Source: an uncultured Flavobacteriales bacterium (GTDB lineage: Bacteria > Bacteroidota > Bacteroidia > Flavobacteriales_D > CALLUQ01). From it: 39,847 nucleotides of DNA. The notes below the pieces were generated by a model that was not told the DNA's origin, made no database searches, and was given only the letters and a program-made list of their open reading frames with translations. The position numbers were made by a program, and so were the translations under genes. The stretch covers positions 1 through 39,847 of the forward strand of contig CALLUQ010000077.1 of the NCBI GenBank assembly GCA_938010565.1, in the 5' to 3' direction. Positions 7,850 through 16,822 of the stretch are shown in pieces (positions within the stretch are counted from its first letter, which is position 1; each line of letters starts with the position of its first letter).

Positions 7850-9721
7850 GTGCTTCCTGATTATGATGTAATAGTAGTAGGAGGAGGGCATGCAGGGTGT
7901 GAGGCCGCTGCTGCTGCTGCTAATCTCGGATCGAGGGTTTTGCTCGTTACCATGAACATGGAAACAATTGCACAAATGTCGTGCAACCCGGCCATGGGAG
8001 GCATCGCCAAAGGGCAGATCATTCGTGAAATTGATGCGCTCGGCGGTTACTCGGGAATGGTTACCGATCGCTCTGCCATTCAGTTCAAAATGCTGAATAA
8101 AAGCAAAGGGCCCGCCATGTGGAGCCCCAGAACACAAAACGACAGAATGCGGTTTCGCGAAGAATGGAGACGGATGTTGGAGCAAACGCCCAATGTTGAT
8201 TTCTGGCAGGATACCGTAACCTCAATTCAGACGACCGGACAACGAATTACAGGAGTAAAAACCAGTTTGGGAATTGCCATTTCCTGCAAAGCGATTGTTT
8301 TAACCAATGGTACATTTCTGAATGGTTTGATTCATTTGGGAGAGAAAAATTTTGGAGGAGGGAGAGCAGGAGAAAAAGCAGCCACCGGAATTACTGAACA
8401 ACTGATTGATCTGGGTTTTGAAAGCGGAAGAATGAAAACAGGTACGCCTCCGCGTGTAGACGGACGTTCGCTGGATTACAACAAAATGGAAGAACAGCCC
8501 GGAGATATAACCCCCGGACAATTCAGTTACCTGTATCCATCCCCGTTAAAAGCGCAACGTTCTTGTCATATTACCTATACCAACAGCAAGGTGCATGAGA
8601 TCCTGAGATCCGGCTTTGACAGGTCTCCCATGTTTGCCGGTCGGATCAAAAGCATCGGGCCACGTTATTGTCCTTCCATCGAAGATAAGGTCGATCGTTT
8701 TGCCGAACGGGAAAGGCACCAGATATTTGTGGAGCCCGAAGGGTGGAATACCGTTGAAATATATGTAAACGGATTTTCGACCTCCCTTCCCGAAGACGTT
8801 CAGGCAAAGGCCTTGAAAAGCATTCCGGGTTTTGAAAATGTGCGGATGTTCCGGCCCGGTTACGCCATCGAATACGATTATTTTCCTCCTACCCAATTGC
8901 AGCACACATTAGAGACCAAGTTGGTGCATAATTTATACTTTGCCGGTCAGATCAACGGCACTACGGGGTACGAAGAAGCCGCCTGTCAGGGGCTCATGGC
9001 CGGTATCAATGCCCATCTGAAGATCAACGAGTCGGAGCCTTTGGTTTTAAAGCGTTCCGAGGCCTATATCGGGGTGCTTATCGATGATCTGATCACAAAA
9101 GGGACAGAAGAGCCCTATCGGATGTTTACCTCGCGGGCAGAGTACCGAATTTTGCTCCGGCAGGATAATGCAGATATTCGGCTTACCCCACTTTCCTATA
9201 AAATAGGGTTGGCTTCCGAAGTGCGTATGAAACGCGTTAACCGCAAGATAAAAGGGACAATTAAAATAAAGGAGTTCTTCCGGGATACAAGCGTATCTCC
9301 GGAAGAGATCAATGCCCACTTAAAAGAAGCCGGTACGCCACCGTTAAAGCAAAAAGTAAAGCTTCACTCGGTGCTTTCCAGGCCGCAGGTTTCCATCGAA
9401 ATGCTTGAAAAAGCGATGCCTGCCGTGCGCGATGTTTTTGATCCGTTTGACGACATGGCCAAGGAGGTTCGGTCTCAATCAGAGATCCAGATGAAGTACG
9501 ATGGCTACATTGCAAAAGAGCAGGAGATGGCCGACAAGTTTGCAAAGATGGAAAACATTGTTTTGAGAAACGATCTTGATTATTATGCGTTGAAGTCTTT
9601 GTCTTCGGAAGGCAAGGAAAAGCTCTCCGCCATCAAACCCAGAACCCTTGGGCAAGCTTCGCGCATCAGCGGGGTTTCTTCTTCGGATATTTCAGTGTTG
9701 ATGGTTTATATCGGGAGGTAG
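7850..9721 (+). CDS. mnmG: tRNA uridine-5-carboxymethylaminomethyl modification enzyme MnmG (GidA)
   Basis: An FAD-dependent enzyme of 623 residues that with MnmE installs the cmnm5 modification at wobble U34 of several tRNAs. The N-terminal FAD motif is [10 protein letters not shown] (about 11-20). Family signatures follow: [39 protein letters not shown], and the C-terminal block with [27 protein letters not shown]. The start is GTG ([13 protein letters not shown]), which matches relatives starting MLPEYDV; no in-frame ATG fits. A parS site lies 8 bp upstream. mnmG is often close to the replication origin in bacteria. No mnmE or rsmG is in the window. Confidence 0.97.
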   Translation: MLPDYDVIVVGGGHAGCEAAAAAANLGSRVLLVTMNMETIAQMSCNPAMGGIAKGQIIREIDALGGYSGMVTDRSAIQFKMLNKSKGPAMWSPRTQNDRMRFREEWRRMLEQTPNVDFWQDTVTSIQTTGQRITGVKTSLGIAISCKAIVLTNGTFLNGLIHLGEKNFGGGRAGEKAATGITEQLIDLGFESGRMKTGTPPRVDGRSLDYNKMEEQPGDITPGQFSYLYPSPLKAQRSCHITYTNSKVHEILRSGFDRSPMFAGRIKSIGPRYCPSIEDKVDRFAERERHQIFVEPEGWNTVEIYVNGFSTSLPEDVQAKALKSIPGFENVRMFRPGYAIEYDYFPPTQLQHTLETKLVHNLYFAGQINGTTGYEEAACQGLMAGINAHLKINESEPLVLKRSEAYIGVLIDDLITKGTEEPYRMFTSRAEYRILLRQDNADIRLTPLSYKIGLASEVRMKRVNRKIKGTIKIKEFFRDTSVSPEEINAHLKEAGTPPLKQKVKLHSVLSRPQVSIEMLEKAMPAVRDVFDPFDDMAKEVRSQSEIQMKYDGYIAKEQEMADKFAKMENIVLRNDLDYYALKSLSSEGKEKLSAIKPRTLGQASRISGVSSSDISVLMVYIGR

Positions 9722-9749
9722 TGCTCCCTTTTTGGGGATGATTAAAAAG

Positions 9750-9790
9750 CAAAACCAAGCTTCGTTTGAAGTACCTGGCTTTTCTTTTCT
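9750..9790 (+). terminator. Possible terminator after mnmG
   Basis: An imperfect hairpin AAAACCAAGCTTC-gttt-GAAGTACCTGGCTTTT is followed by a T-rich run (TTTCTTTTCT) about 30 bp after the mnmG stop. The stem is interrupted by mismatches, so this is tentative. Confidence 0.3.
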
Positions 9791-9815
9791 CTGATTGTTT
9801 CTTCCGCGACTCAAA

Positions 9816-9831
9816 TGTTCCACGTGAAACG
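9816..9831. promoter_or_regulatory. parS site 2 (ParB-binding)
   Basis: TGTTCCACGTGAAACG matches the classical parS 16-mer at 15 of 16 positions. It lies in the gene-free stretch about 95 bp after mnmG and 1990 bp from site 1. Confidence 0.9.
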
Positions 9832-10562
9832 AAGCATGGCATATTCGTTTCACATTTCATCCGATGTATGAACTTATGTGTTCTTTGTCTTTCATCTTGG
9901 GGCAACATTACCGGAGCGAATGAAGGTCTTTAATTTTATTCTGCCAATGCCATTTCCCTTTTTCAGGCAGGGTTTGGCCTTTTTTCGGAGATAAGAAACG
10001 AGTGCTCATGTTCAGATCATTTTTGAAACAACTCCGGAAAATAAACAGGAAACCATTCGGATAAATTTAGTCTGCAAGAGATGTGAAGCAAAGACAACGT
10101 GTCGAAAGGAGTTTTTGAACCGATGTGTTTCCGGTAATTTTTCCCCTGTCAGTCCGTTCTGTGTTACACATTTCCTGTTACAGCAAACAACGCCTGGGGA
10201 AAGAAAGAGAGAAGCCCGGGTATGCATTAAAAGAGGCTATTCTTTTCTTTCAAGCACCTCCGCTCCGTGCATGATTTCAATCGGTCGGGCGAAAGGGTAA
10301 AGGTTTGCTCCGGCATGGCTCCCGGGGCTTACTTCAGAAGAATGCGATTGGGGTCTTCCTTTTCGCTTTATTTCGTTTTCTGTACAATCGGCGCTTGCAC
10401 TTGGAGTGTTCCCGTGTTTTTTAGCTGCAAGCAAAGAGTGTAAAGCAGCATTCATTTATTGGCTTCCAATGGTTGTGCCGGAGGGGCGTTTTGTGTTCGG
10501 CAAACCAATGTTCGGTGCTTTGGAGAATCCACTTGGGTGAGGCGTGTGGCCATACGTTCGCG

Positions 10563-10578
10563 TGTTCCACGTGAAACA
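10563..10578. promoter_or_regulatory. parS site 3 (ParB-binding), perfect match
   Basis: TGTTCCACGTGAAACA is identical to the 16-bp parS sequence known from Bacillus subtilis. It lies 747 bp from site 2 in the same gene-free region. Three near-identical copies within 2.8 kb argue strongly against chance. Confidence 0.95.
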
Positions 10579-11003
10579 TCCCCCAAAGACAATCTTTCGA
10601 AACATATAAACCATGCATTTATTCTATTTGTATTCCCAGGCAACAATGGAGTTTGGGTTTGCACTTGCCCCATTGGAGTGCTGCTGCTTTATCCACCCTC
10701 ACCATAGCCTGACCCCGGGCGATGAGGCGAAAAGGGCGCCCTGTCGCCAACCGACCTGCTTTCATTCAACCTTGGGTCTGTGTAAATGGAGAAAACATGC
10801 TTTTAAGGCGATTTAAGGCGTGTTTTTAGGAGGGGTGGGGTTGACGGTTCAAAAAATTGTGAAACGAGCTGAAAAAGGCCTTGAAATAAAGGGCTTTTGT
10901 CTGTTTCTATGTGATCTGCTTTCAAGGGGTTAAGTGTATTTTGGAGGGCTTTTTACCCGAAAAGGGGGTATGCCTGAATTTACCGCTCCCTGTGGGTGTC
11001 GAA

Positions 11004-12017
11004 TTAACAAAATAAAAAATAGTCCCGGGATTGCACCCAACCCATTCCTTTAAGTTGGTGTGTAATTTTTGCTTTGTCATCTGCATTTGCAACGGCTACA
11101 ATGATCTGAGGTTTCTCCAAGCATTTAAGGATTTGCGTTTCTTCCATCTTCACCCCGTGAATAACATGTCCGATTTTCGACGGGGTTTCGCACACCCAGT
11201 GAAAAGGCTGCTTAAAATCCTGAAGCAAACGGGCAATCACTTTCCCTTTTTTACCTGCCCCCCACAAAACCAATGGCCGGCCATTTTCTCTATCGAGGCG
11301 AAGAAACCACCAGGTTTTAAGGTTTAAAAAACGGTTGTCTGCATACACCTCGCTGTTTCGGGATGTGCGCTCACCATAATCCCGCCAGGAGTGGATCACT
11401 TCTTTTACCGGGGCAATGTTTAATGCGGCTTCGTAAAACCGAAAAGCCATGTCGTAGTCTTCCGGGTACCGGTTGGGCTCGAAAGCACCTGCTTTTTCAA
11501 AATCATTGCGATGCACCATCCAGCAAATCGAAGGGATGACACATTCTTTATACCGGTCGAGGTAATTGGCCCCTGTTTCTGTGAGCCGGTTCAACCAGTT
11601 GGCATATTTGCGGTAGCCTTCGCCTACAAGGCCATTTTCCGTAAAATAGGCGACCTGGCCTACGGCCACATGACCTAGCCCCGACTGCTGTAGAGCACCA
11701 AGCAACCGTTCCAGCTTTTTCGGGTGAGCCAGGTCGTCGCCATCCATCCGGGTGAGGTAGGGACCGCAACTGTATGCATAGGCTTTTCGCAAGCCATCGA
11801 TGATGCCTTTTCCGTGCGGCTTTAATGCGATGATCCTTGGGTCTTTTTGTGCGAATTGATGGAGAATACATCCGGTATCGTCGGTGCTGTGGTCGTCTAC
11901 CACACAAAGTTCCCATCGGGTTTCCGTTTGTTGGATCAGGCTCCGGAGACAGGCCGCGATCCAATGCTCGGTGTTGCGGACAGTCATGAGGACAGAAACC
12001 ACGGGAGGGTGTTGCAT
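11004..12017 (-). CDS. Family 2 glycosyltransferase with C-terminal Rossmann-like extension
   Basis: A 337-residue GT-A fold transferase, probably acting in the cytoplasm on cell-surface polysaccharide or lipid glycosylation; no transmembrane segment is seen. The N-terminus VSVLMTVRNTEHWI and CVVDDHSTDDT (about 35-45) are the nucleotide-sugar binding elements, and the DxD-like motif is RMDGDDLAH (about 92-100). After about residue 240 a separate segment starts with VLWGAGKKGKV, which resembles the nucleotide-binding glycine loop of a small Rossmann-like domain; such tails occur on some glycosyltransferases. It is isolated from other polysaccharide genes. The gene is convergent with mnmG across the parS region. 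Confidence 0.88.
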   Translation of the reverse strand: MQHPPVVSVLMTVRNTEHWIAACLRSLIQQTETRWELCVVDDHSTDDTGCILHQFAQKDPRIIALKPHGKGIIDGLRKAYAYSCGPYLTRMDGDDLAHPKKLERLLGALQQSGLGHVAVGQVAYFTENGLVGEGYRKYANWLNRLTETGANYLDRYKECVIPSICWMVHRNDFEKAGAFEPNRYPEDYDMAFRFYEAALNIAPVKEVIHSWRDYGERTSRNSEVYADNRFLNLKTWWFLRLDRENGRPLVLWGAGKKGKVIARLLQDFKQPFHWVCETPSKIGHVIHGVKMEETQILKCLEKPQIIVAVANADDKAKITHQLKGMGWVQSRDYFLFC

Positions 12018-12285
12018 GCTTTACGGGTTTGAAACGGTCGAAGGGGTGAAAAATAGTTATACTCCGGCAATTCCCGAAAAGGTTTTCGGGATGGTTTCTT
12101 CGCTATTGCATGGTTCAAAAAGAAGTTTTCTTGTGTGAAAGTGGACAAAAACATTTTGTTTTCCGCTCCGAAGAATCACCTCACGCAACATGCTTACCGA
12201 GCCTATTAAAACAATCATTTTCAGTGTGTTGGGGTTTTGTCGCCTTCTTTTGGTCTGCATTCCATGAGCCAATGGCAGGCATTGC

Positions 12286-13767
12286 TTAATTGACATCCGG
12301 TTTTTGTGATTTTTCCATTTCGGACGATAAAAGGTCGATCACTTCGGGCAATTGTTCAATTCCCAGTTTTTTGGCTTTGATGATGTTGTTTTTATCCAGA
12401 ATGAAAATTTGGGGGGTATTGTACACATCGTATACTTCGCGGAAATTATTGAGAAACGGGTCAACCGGGTTGTCGGTAACATTCAGCCAGGGAAGCTCAT
12501 TTTCTTTGATGAAATCACGCCATTCTTTGGTGTCTTGAGTGGTTCCGATGCCCCACATCTTAATCCCCTTTGTGCGATACTTTTGGTAAAACTCCTTCAT
12601 TGCAGGCATTGATTTTTTACAATGGCCACAACCCGGATCCCAGAAAAAAAGTACCATCAGATCGTGCTTTGATTGGCTGAGCTCATGCCATCGGCCAAGG
12701 GTATCTTTCAAACGCATATTGGGAGAAACGGCCCCACAAACGCACGGAGCCAACTCGGCCCCGCGGCTTCGGATGTTGTTCAGTTGGTTTTCCGATGCCC
12801 ACCATGCTTTTTCTTTGGTATAATAATTCAGTGTCAGATGCACAAAAACCTTATCGATGCAAAGCAATTTGGAGTTGTTGTATCGGGTATACAGATAAAC
12901 AAAAAGGTACTTATAGTATTCTTGGTTTCCGCCTGCCTTTTCAACCAGGTCAAATACACGATCGATATCCCGGATGATAGAATCTGGCATCTGTGGAACC
13001 AGATTATCAAAGTAAAAAGCCAGTTTTCTGTGGAAGATCGGGGTGCGTATTAACCGGTCGTCTCTGAAGTTGATGTGATCGAAATAGTGTTTTTTGAACC
13101 ACAGGTATTCAAGGTTGATGCTTTCGTCCTTTTTATTATTCTCCTTGACTTCCTGAGGAACGATCGGGTCGGATTGTGCTTCCAGCATTAAGGCCAACAT
13201 GGTTCCCGGGTTTTCATTTTGGAGTTTTTTCCGGTAAGCAACGGTTTCATCATTGAGGGCTTTCAGCAGCTTTGCCAATTCTTTCGCCCTTTCACTGTCT
13301 TTTTCTACTTGTGTTTGTTCGGTGATCAGTTTCTGGCGCTCCTGGCCTTTGTCCATCATGTAGTTTTGGAACTTCAAGAACAAGTTGTTTTCCGCAGACC
13401 CTTTAAAAGAAAGGTTTTTGAGGTAATTAAGGGTATCGCTTTTGATGCTGAGTTTTTGCTCGTGAATGAGGAATTCAAGCATGTAAGTTTTTTGGGAAGA
13501 AATCAGGGTATAAATACCGCTATCCAGGCTGTCGGATCCGCTGAAAACAAATTTTTCTTCTTTTACTTTGGCCGTATCTACCAAGTATTGCTGGTCGCCA
13601 TAGCGGAAAGCCAGGTATACAATGCTGTCGGTATAATTTTTAATTTCACAGGAGATATTATACCCTTGAGCCCGAACAGAAGATCCGTTCATTCCGGCCG
13701 TTATAACCATTATAAAAAGACCGGCCATTACCATTTTAAACGCTTGCTGAATCAACATGCCTTGCAT
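12286..13767 (-). CDS. Exported TlpA-like thiol-disulfide protein (DUF4369/thioredoxin)
   Basis: A thioredoxin-fold protein probably anchored or free in the periplasm, 493 residues from the chosen start. The N-terminus (MQGMLIQQAFKMVMAGLFIM...) is a signal peptide with likely cleavage after VRA. Next comes a DUF4369-like domain (about 36-130; YNISCEIKNYTDSIVYLAF), a helical middle of about 200 residues, and a C-terminal redoxin domain with the redox motif CGHC in DPGCGHCKKSMPA. Family members reduce or isomerise disulfides in envelope proteins. The ORF track starts 37 residues earlier at 13878; M at 13767 or 13758 gives a standard signal peptide. No electron-donor partner such as DsbD is nearby. 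Confidence 0.85.
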   Translation of the reverse strand: MQGMLIQQAFKMVMAGLFIMVITAGMNGSSVRAQGYNISCEIKNYTDSIVYLAFRYGDQQYLVDTAKVKEEKFVFSGSDSLDSGIYTLISSQKTYMLEFLIHEQKLSIKSDTLNYLKNLSFKGSAENNLFLKFQNYMMDKGQERQKLITEQTQVEKDSERAKELAKLLKALNDETVAYRKKLQNENPGTMLALMLEAQSDPIVPQEVKENNKKDESINLEYLWFKKHYFDHINFRDDRLIRTPIFHRKLAFYFDNLVPQMPDSIIRDIDRVFDLVEKAGGNQEYYKYLFVYLYTRYNNSKLLCIDKVFVHLTLNYYTKEKAWWASENQLNNIRSRGAELAPCVCGAVSPNMRLKDTLGRWHELSQSKHDLMVLFFWDPGCGHCKKSMPAMKEFYQKYRTKGIKMWGIGTTQDTKEWRDFIKENELPWLNVTDNPVDPFLNNFREVYDVYNTPQIFILDKNNIIKAKKLGIEQLPEVIDLLSSEMEKSQKPDVN

Positions 13768-14106
13768 CACTTTTTGTTTGGACAAACTTTCACAAATACG
13801 AAAGTTAAGAAACATTACGGGAGTTTTTTTCTCGGAAGCATTAAAGCTTTTCGATCGATAGACGCTCCGAAAGAACACTTGGTTGCCGAACAGTAGGAAA
13901 AAGGAAAACGATATCCTGAAATTTACAAGAAACCTGCCCCCCTTTTATGTTACCGATGGATATTACAGCCCCGTTGCAGGCATTGTTATGCTTAAGGATA
14001 AGCTCCGAATGAAATCGGCACTTTTACGGCAAACCAATGTACTCCGGAGAGCAATTTCGGATGAACCGGTCGAAAACGCCATTGAAACCTGTTGCAACAA
14101 TCGGGT

Positions 14107-14847
14107 TTAAATGGTCATGGCCTGTGCGGTATTCTGTACTTTGTGACGAAACCGCAGCGATGCGCGTACAAACTGCGTAATCAATGGGTGAGGCAAAGCA
14201 CCTGCAGAAGTGATTTGCGGATGGAACAAGGTTCCTACAAAAAAGGTGTTATGCTTGTATTCGAATATACGGATATCTCCTGCTTCATCCATTCCTCCCG
14301 GGTGCAACTCTTTCTGAACCAGATGATCCAGCAATTCGTCGGCAATGTTCAACCTCCAGGCAGATGCTTCACGGGCTATTTCCTGCGGATAGCACTGATG
14401 TGCAATGGAACCGTTCAGAAGATAGATTTTTTCCAGTTCGATCTTGGGAGTTCCTGAGGCACTTTTTCGGGTAATGCCCCTCTGATCTTTTGCCGTAAAG
14501 AAATGAGTTGCTCCCTGAACGCCCAATACATTTTTTGTGAATTCGAGAATAGCAAACTGACATCCGGAGCTGGTGCCCAAAAACGGAATGTTTTTTTCTC
14601 GTGCATAACGAACGGCTTCTATGATGCCCCGCGCATTGGCATAAGGTCCGGCGGTAAGAAAAATACCGTCGAACCGGCTCAGTTCTGCTCTGGGATCATT
14701 GGCTATGCTTTGGGAGTCAACCCACCAGTAATTGATGTCGGTTTCGAGTATGTTTGCGCTGTCTTCAATGGCACGATTGGTGGACAGATGTGATGTCTGT
14801 TCCCGATTAAAATCACCAACAATAGCAATGTCGAGATAATGATCCAT
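14107..14847 (-). CDS. CTP synthase C-terminal-like class I glutamine amidotransferase, triad degenerate
   Basis: A 246-residue stand-alone protein resembling the glutaminase half of CTP synthase. The start IAIVGDFNREQTSH matches the family whose members are named CTP synthase C-terminal region-related (seleno)proteins; some carry selenocysteine at the nucleophile. Here the nucleophile elbow reads LGTSSGCQ where CTP synthase has LGICLGMQ, so serine replaces the catalytic cysteine. The later LFHPQITS replaces the usual FHPE, so the glutamate is glutamine. The expected Cys-His-Glu triad is therefore Ser-His-Gln, and glutaminase activity is doubtful. No TGA codon is involved. Function unknown. 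ATG at 14847 is chosen over the TTG at 14874. Confidence 0.8.
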   Translation of the reverse strand: MDHYLDIAIVGDFNREQTSHLSTNRAIEDSANILETDINYWWVDSQSIANDPRAELSRFDGIFLTAGPYANARGIIEAVRYAREKNIPFLGTSSGCQFAILEFTKNVLGVQGATHFFTAKDQRGITRKSASGTPKIELEKIYLLNGSIAHQCYPQEIAREASAWRLNIADELLDHLVQKELHPGGMDEAGDIRIFEYKHNTFFVGTLFHPQITSAGALPHPLITQFVRASLRFRHKVQNTAQAMTI

Positions 14848-15056
14848 GGTTTTAAATTGATTTGCCCGGGGCAAAATATGATCTCTTTATAACGTCCATA
14901 CGAACAAAATGTTACCCCAATCTGATCAAGGTGCCGCCCCTGTGATTTAGGTGTTCAGGAGTTGTTTCGGATTACAAGGGTCACGTTGGCCGGATGGGTC
15001 TAAAAACAATCCCAAAAGAGTTCCGACACATCACCACCCGGACCACAACCTTTCCT

Positions 15057-15064
15057 TATCTTTG
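15057..15064 (+). promoter_or_regulatory. -7 element of the alkC-like gene
   Basis: TATCTTTG is a perfect Bacteroidota -7 element and is separated from the ATG at 15069 by only TGTT. Transcription would start at about the A of ATG, giving a leaderless mRNA. No -33 TTG is seen at the usual distance. Confidence 0.5.
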
Positions 15065-15068
15065 TGTT

Positions 15069-16157
15069 ATGGAGCTTCTCAAAAACCGCTACAACGATGC
15101 ATTTTTTGTTTTTCTCAATGCCAATCTGAAAAAAGCATTTCCTGCTTGGAACAAAAGGGCTTTCCTTCAAAAAATATATGACACCGGATGGGAAAACCGT
15201 GGACTTAAAGACCGAATGCGACACATTACGCTTGTTTTGGGAGACCATCTCCCGGGTTCTTTCCCCGAACAACTGAGCATACTGAAAAAGGCCATCGGAG
15301 AGGGGCATGCCCTCGAGCAATTGTTTTTCCCGGATTTTGTGGAATGTTTTGGCATGCACCCCGAACACGAAGAAGAGGCCCTGAATGCATTGCATTTTTT
15401 TACCCCATACGCCACCGCCGAATTTGCCATCCGGCCTTTTATCCTACGGAGCCCGGAAAAAATAATGGCCCAACTGCAAGAATGGGCGGATTCGGAAAAC
15501 CACCATGTCCGCCGCCTAGCCAGCGAGGGTTGCCGCCCGCGTTTGCCTTGGGGCATGGCACTCAAACCGTTTCGAAATGATCCTTCTTTGGTGTTTCCTA
15601 TATTGGAAAAACTGAAAACCGACCCCTCGGAATATGTCAGAAGAAGTGTAGCCAATAACCTCAACGACATTTCCAAAGACCACCCCGGTCTGATACTCGA
15701 TATCGCCCGGAAGTGGCAAGGCAAACAAGCCCGTACGGATAAATTGCTCAAACACGCCTGTCGTACTTTATTAAAGCAAGGAAACCCGATGGCGATGCAG
15801 TTGTTCGGATTCAACGATCCTGCGGAAATCAAGGTAAAACACCTCTCGGCAACTCCCGATCCCATTCACCTTGGCGAAAGCCTGGAGTTTTCATTCGAAT
15901 TGGAGTCGGCAAAAGCACTGGGAAAGGTCCGGCTGGAATTTGCTGTCGATTTTATGAAAAACAATGGAAAAACTTCCCGAAAAGTATTTTTCATCTCTGA
16001 AAACCAGCTGAACAAAAAACACCTTGATGTGGTAAAAAAACAGGCTTTTATCGATCGTACTACGCGCAAGCATTATGCTGGCAAACATGGTTTGGCCATT
16101 TTGGTAAACGGAATGGAAAAAGCGGGATTAAATTTTAACCTTATCCTTTCGGAATGA
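15069..16157 (+). CDS. AlkC-type DNA alkylation-repair glycosylase
   Basis: A 362-residue base-excision DNA glycosylase of the AlkC/AlkD superfamily, which removes alkylated bases such as 3-methyladenine. Residues 1 to about 250 are HEAT-like helical repeats; WENRGLKDRMRHIT (about 40-53), HHVRRLASEGCRPRLPW (about 147-163) and EYVRRSVANNLNDISKDHP (about 187-205) are family signatures. The last roughly 100 residues (IKVKHLSATPDPIHLGESLEFSFE onward) are beta-rich and correspond to the Ig-like DNA-binding domain that separates AlkC from AlkD. The start MELLKNRYNDAFF matches relatives. It overlaps the esterase gene by 4 bp (ATGA), so the two are translationally coupled. Confidence 0.88.
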   Translation: MELLKNRYNDAFFVFLNANLKKAFPAWNKRAFLQKIYDTGWENRGLKDRMRHITLVLGDHLPGSFPEQLSILKKAIGEGHALEQLFFPDFVECFGMHPEHEEEALNALHFFTPYATAEFAIRPFILRSPEKIMAQLQEWADSENHHVRRLASEGCRPRLPWGMALKPFRNDPSLVFPILEKLKTDPSEYVRRSVANNLNDISKDHPGLILDIARKWQGKQARTDKLLKHACRTLLKQGNPMAMQLFGFNDPAEIKVKHLSATPDPIHLGESLEFSFELESAKALGKVRLEFAVDFMKNNGKTSRKVFFISENQLNKKHLDVVKKQAFIDRTTRKHYAGKHGLAILVNGMEKAGLNFNLILSE

Positions 16158-16822
16158 TTCGAGAGCATCACCTTTCCGTAGCCCGCACCGCGCGTTATTT
16201 CACCAACGGAGTAAGCTCCGCCGAAACCACCCATATTTGGTTTGTTTTGCACGGTTACGGCCAGTTGGCATCGGGCATGTTAAGGTGGTTTTCAGGCCTT
16301 GATCCCGTAAAACATCGGATAGTGGCACCGGAAGGCTTGCATCGGTTTTATACCAAAGGTTTCAGTGGGAAAGTAGGGGCTTCGTGGATGACCAGAGAAG
16401 ATCGGCTCTCCGATATCAACGATTATATTCATTACCTTAATTCGGTTTACGATTGTATTAGATCGGAAACGGAACACGAAGTGAAAACGGTAGTGCTTGG
16501 TTTTTCTCAAGGTGCAGCCACCGCCACCCGTTGGATTTGCAACGGGCATGCAAAGGCAGATCATTTTGTATTGTGGGCGGGGGTTTTTCCTCCCGATGTA
16601 AGCTTTGATCTGAAAAAGCCTGTTTTCGATCGCATGCAAACCTGGTTGGTTTGTGGCGATAAGGATGAATTTATCGACAAAAAAAGGTTGGCAGAACAGG
16701 AAGAAGCACTGGCTGTGCATCATCTCAGGTGGGAAACCATACCTTTTGAGGGAACCCACAAGGTAGCACCCGAACCCCTGGCCATACTTTGTGAAAAAAT
16801 CGTTCAGGATAAGTCTAAATAG
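16154..16822 (+). CDS. Alpha/beta-hydrolase, phospholipase/carboxylesterase-like
   Basis: A cytoplasmic serine hydrolase of 222 residues with the fold of the acyl-protein thioesterase/carboxylesterase group. The oxyanion region is FVLHGYGQ (about 31-38), the nucleophile elbow is GFSQGAA (about 116-122), the acid is in CGDKDEF (about 172) and the histidine in EGTHKV (about 203). The substrate is unknown. It starts in a 4-bp overlap with the alkC-like gene. Its stop TAG is formed at the left end of the insertion sequence (TA plus the first G of the element), although a TAG would also have existed before insertion if the target was TA. Confidence 0.85.
   Translation: MIREHHLSVARTARYFTNGVSSAETTHIWFVLHGYGQLASGMLRWFSGLDPVKHRIVAPEGLHRFYTKGFSGKVGASWMTREDRLSDINDYIHYLNSVYDCIRSETEHEVKTVVLGFSQGAATATRWICNGHAKADHFVLWAGVFPPDVSFDLKKPVFDRMQTWLVCGDKDEFIDKKRLAEQEEALAVHHLRWETIPFEGTHKVAPEPLAILCEKIVQDKSK

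Larger units (their letters stand above)
9722..11003. other. Gene-free centromere-like region with two parS sites
   Basis: About 1.28 kb between the convergent mnmG and glycosyltransferase genes. The ORF track gives only short overlapping frames here, none with recognisable domains. The region holds parS sites 2 and 3. One near-match to a DnaA box (TTATCCACC, about 10688-10696) is seen but no cluster, so it is not called an origin. A short direct repeat TTTAAGGCG occurs twice near 10802-10818. Confidence 0.6.

Noticed and set aside
9722-11003. Replication origin in the parS gap
   Set aside because: Only one imperfect DnaA box (TTATCCACC) was seen, there is no clear AT-rich unwinding element, dnaA/dnaN are not in the window, and flanking genes point inwards. 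parS sites can lie many kb from oriC.
13219-13896. 225-aa plus-strand ORF
   Set aside because: It is the antisense of the TlpA-like gene, whose signal peptide and CGHC motif are clear; the plus frame has no domain.
14107-14847. Selenoprotein call for the CTP-synthase-like protein
   Set aside because: The nucleophile codon is TCC/AGC-type serine (GGC ACC AGC TCC), with no in-frame TGA, so no selenocysteine is encoded.
15167-15865. 232-aa minus-strand ORF
   Set aside because: It lies fully opposite the AlkC-type gene and is a Ser/Arg-rich shadow with no domain.
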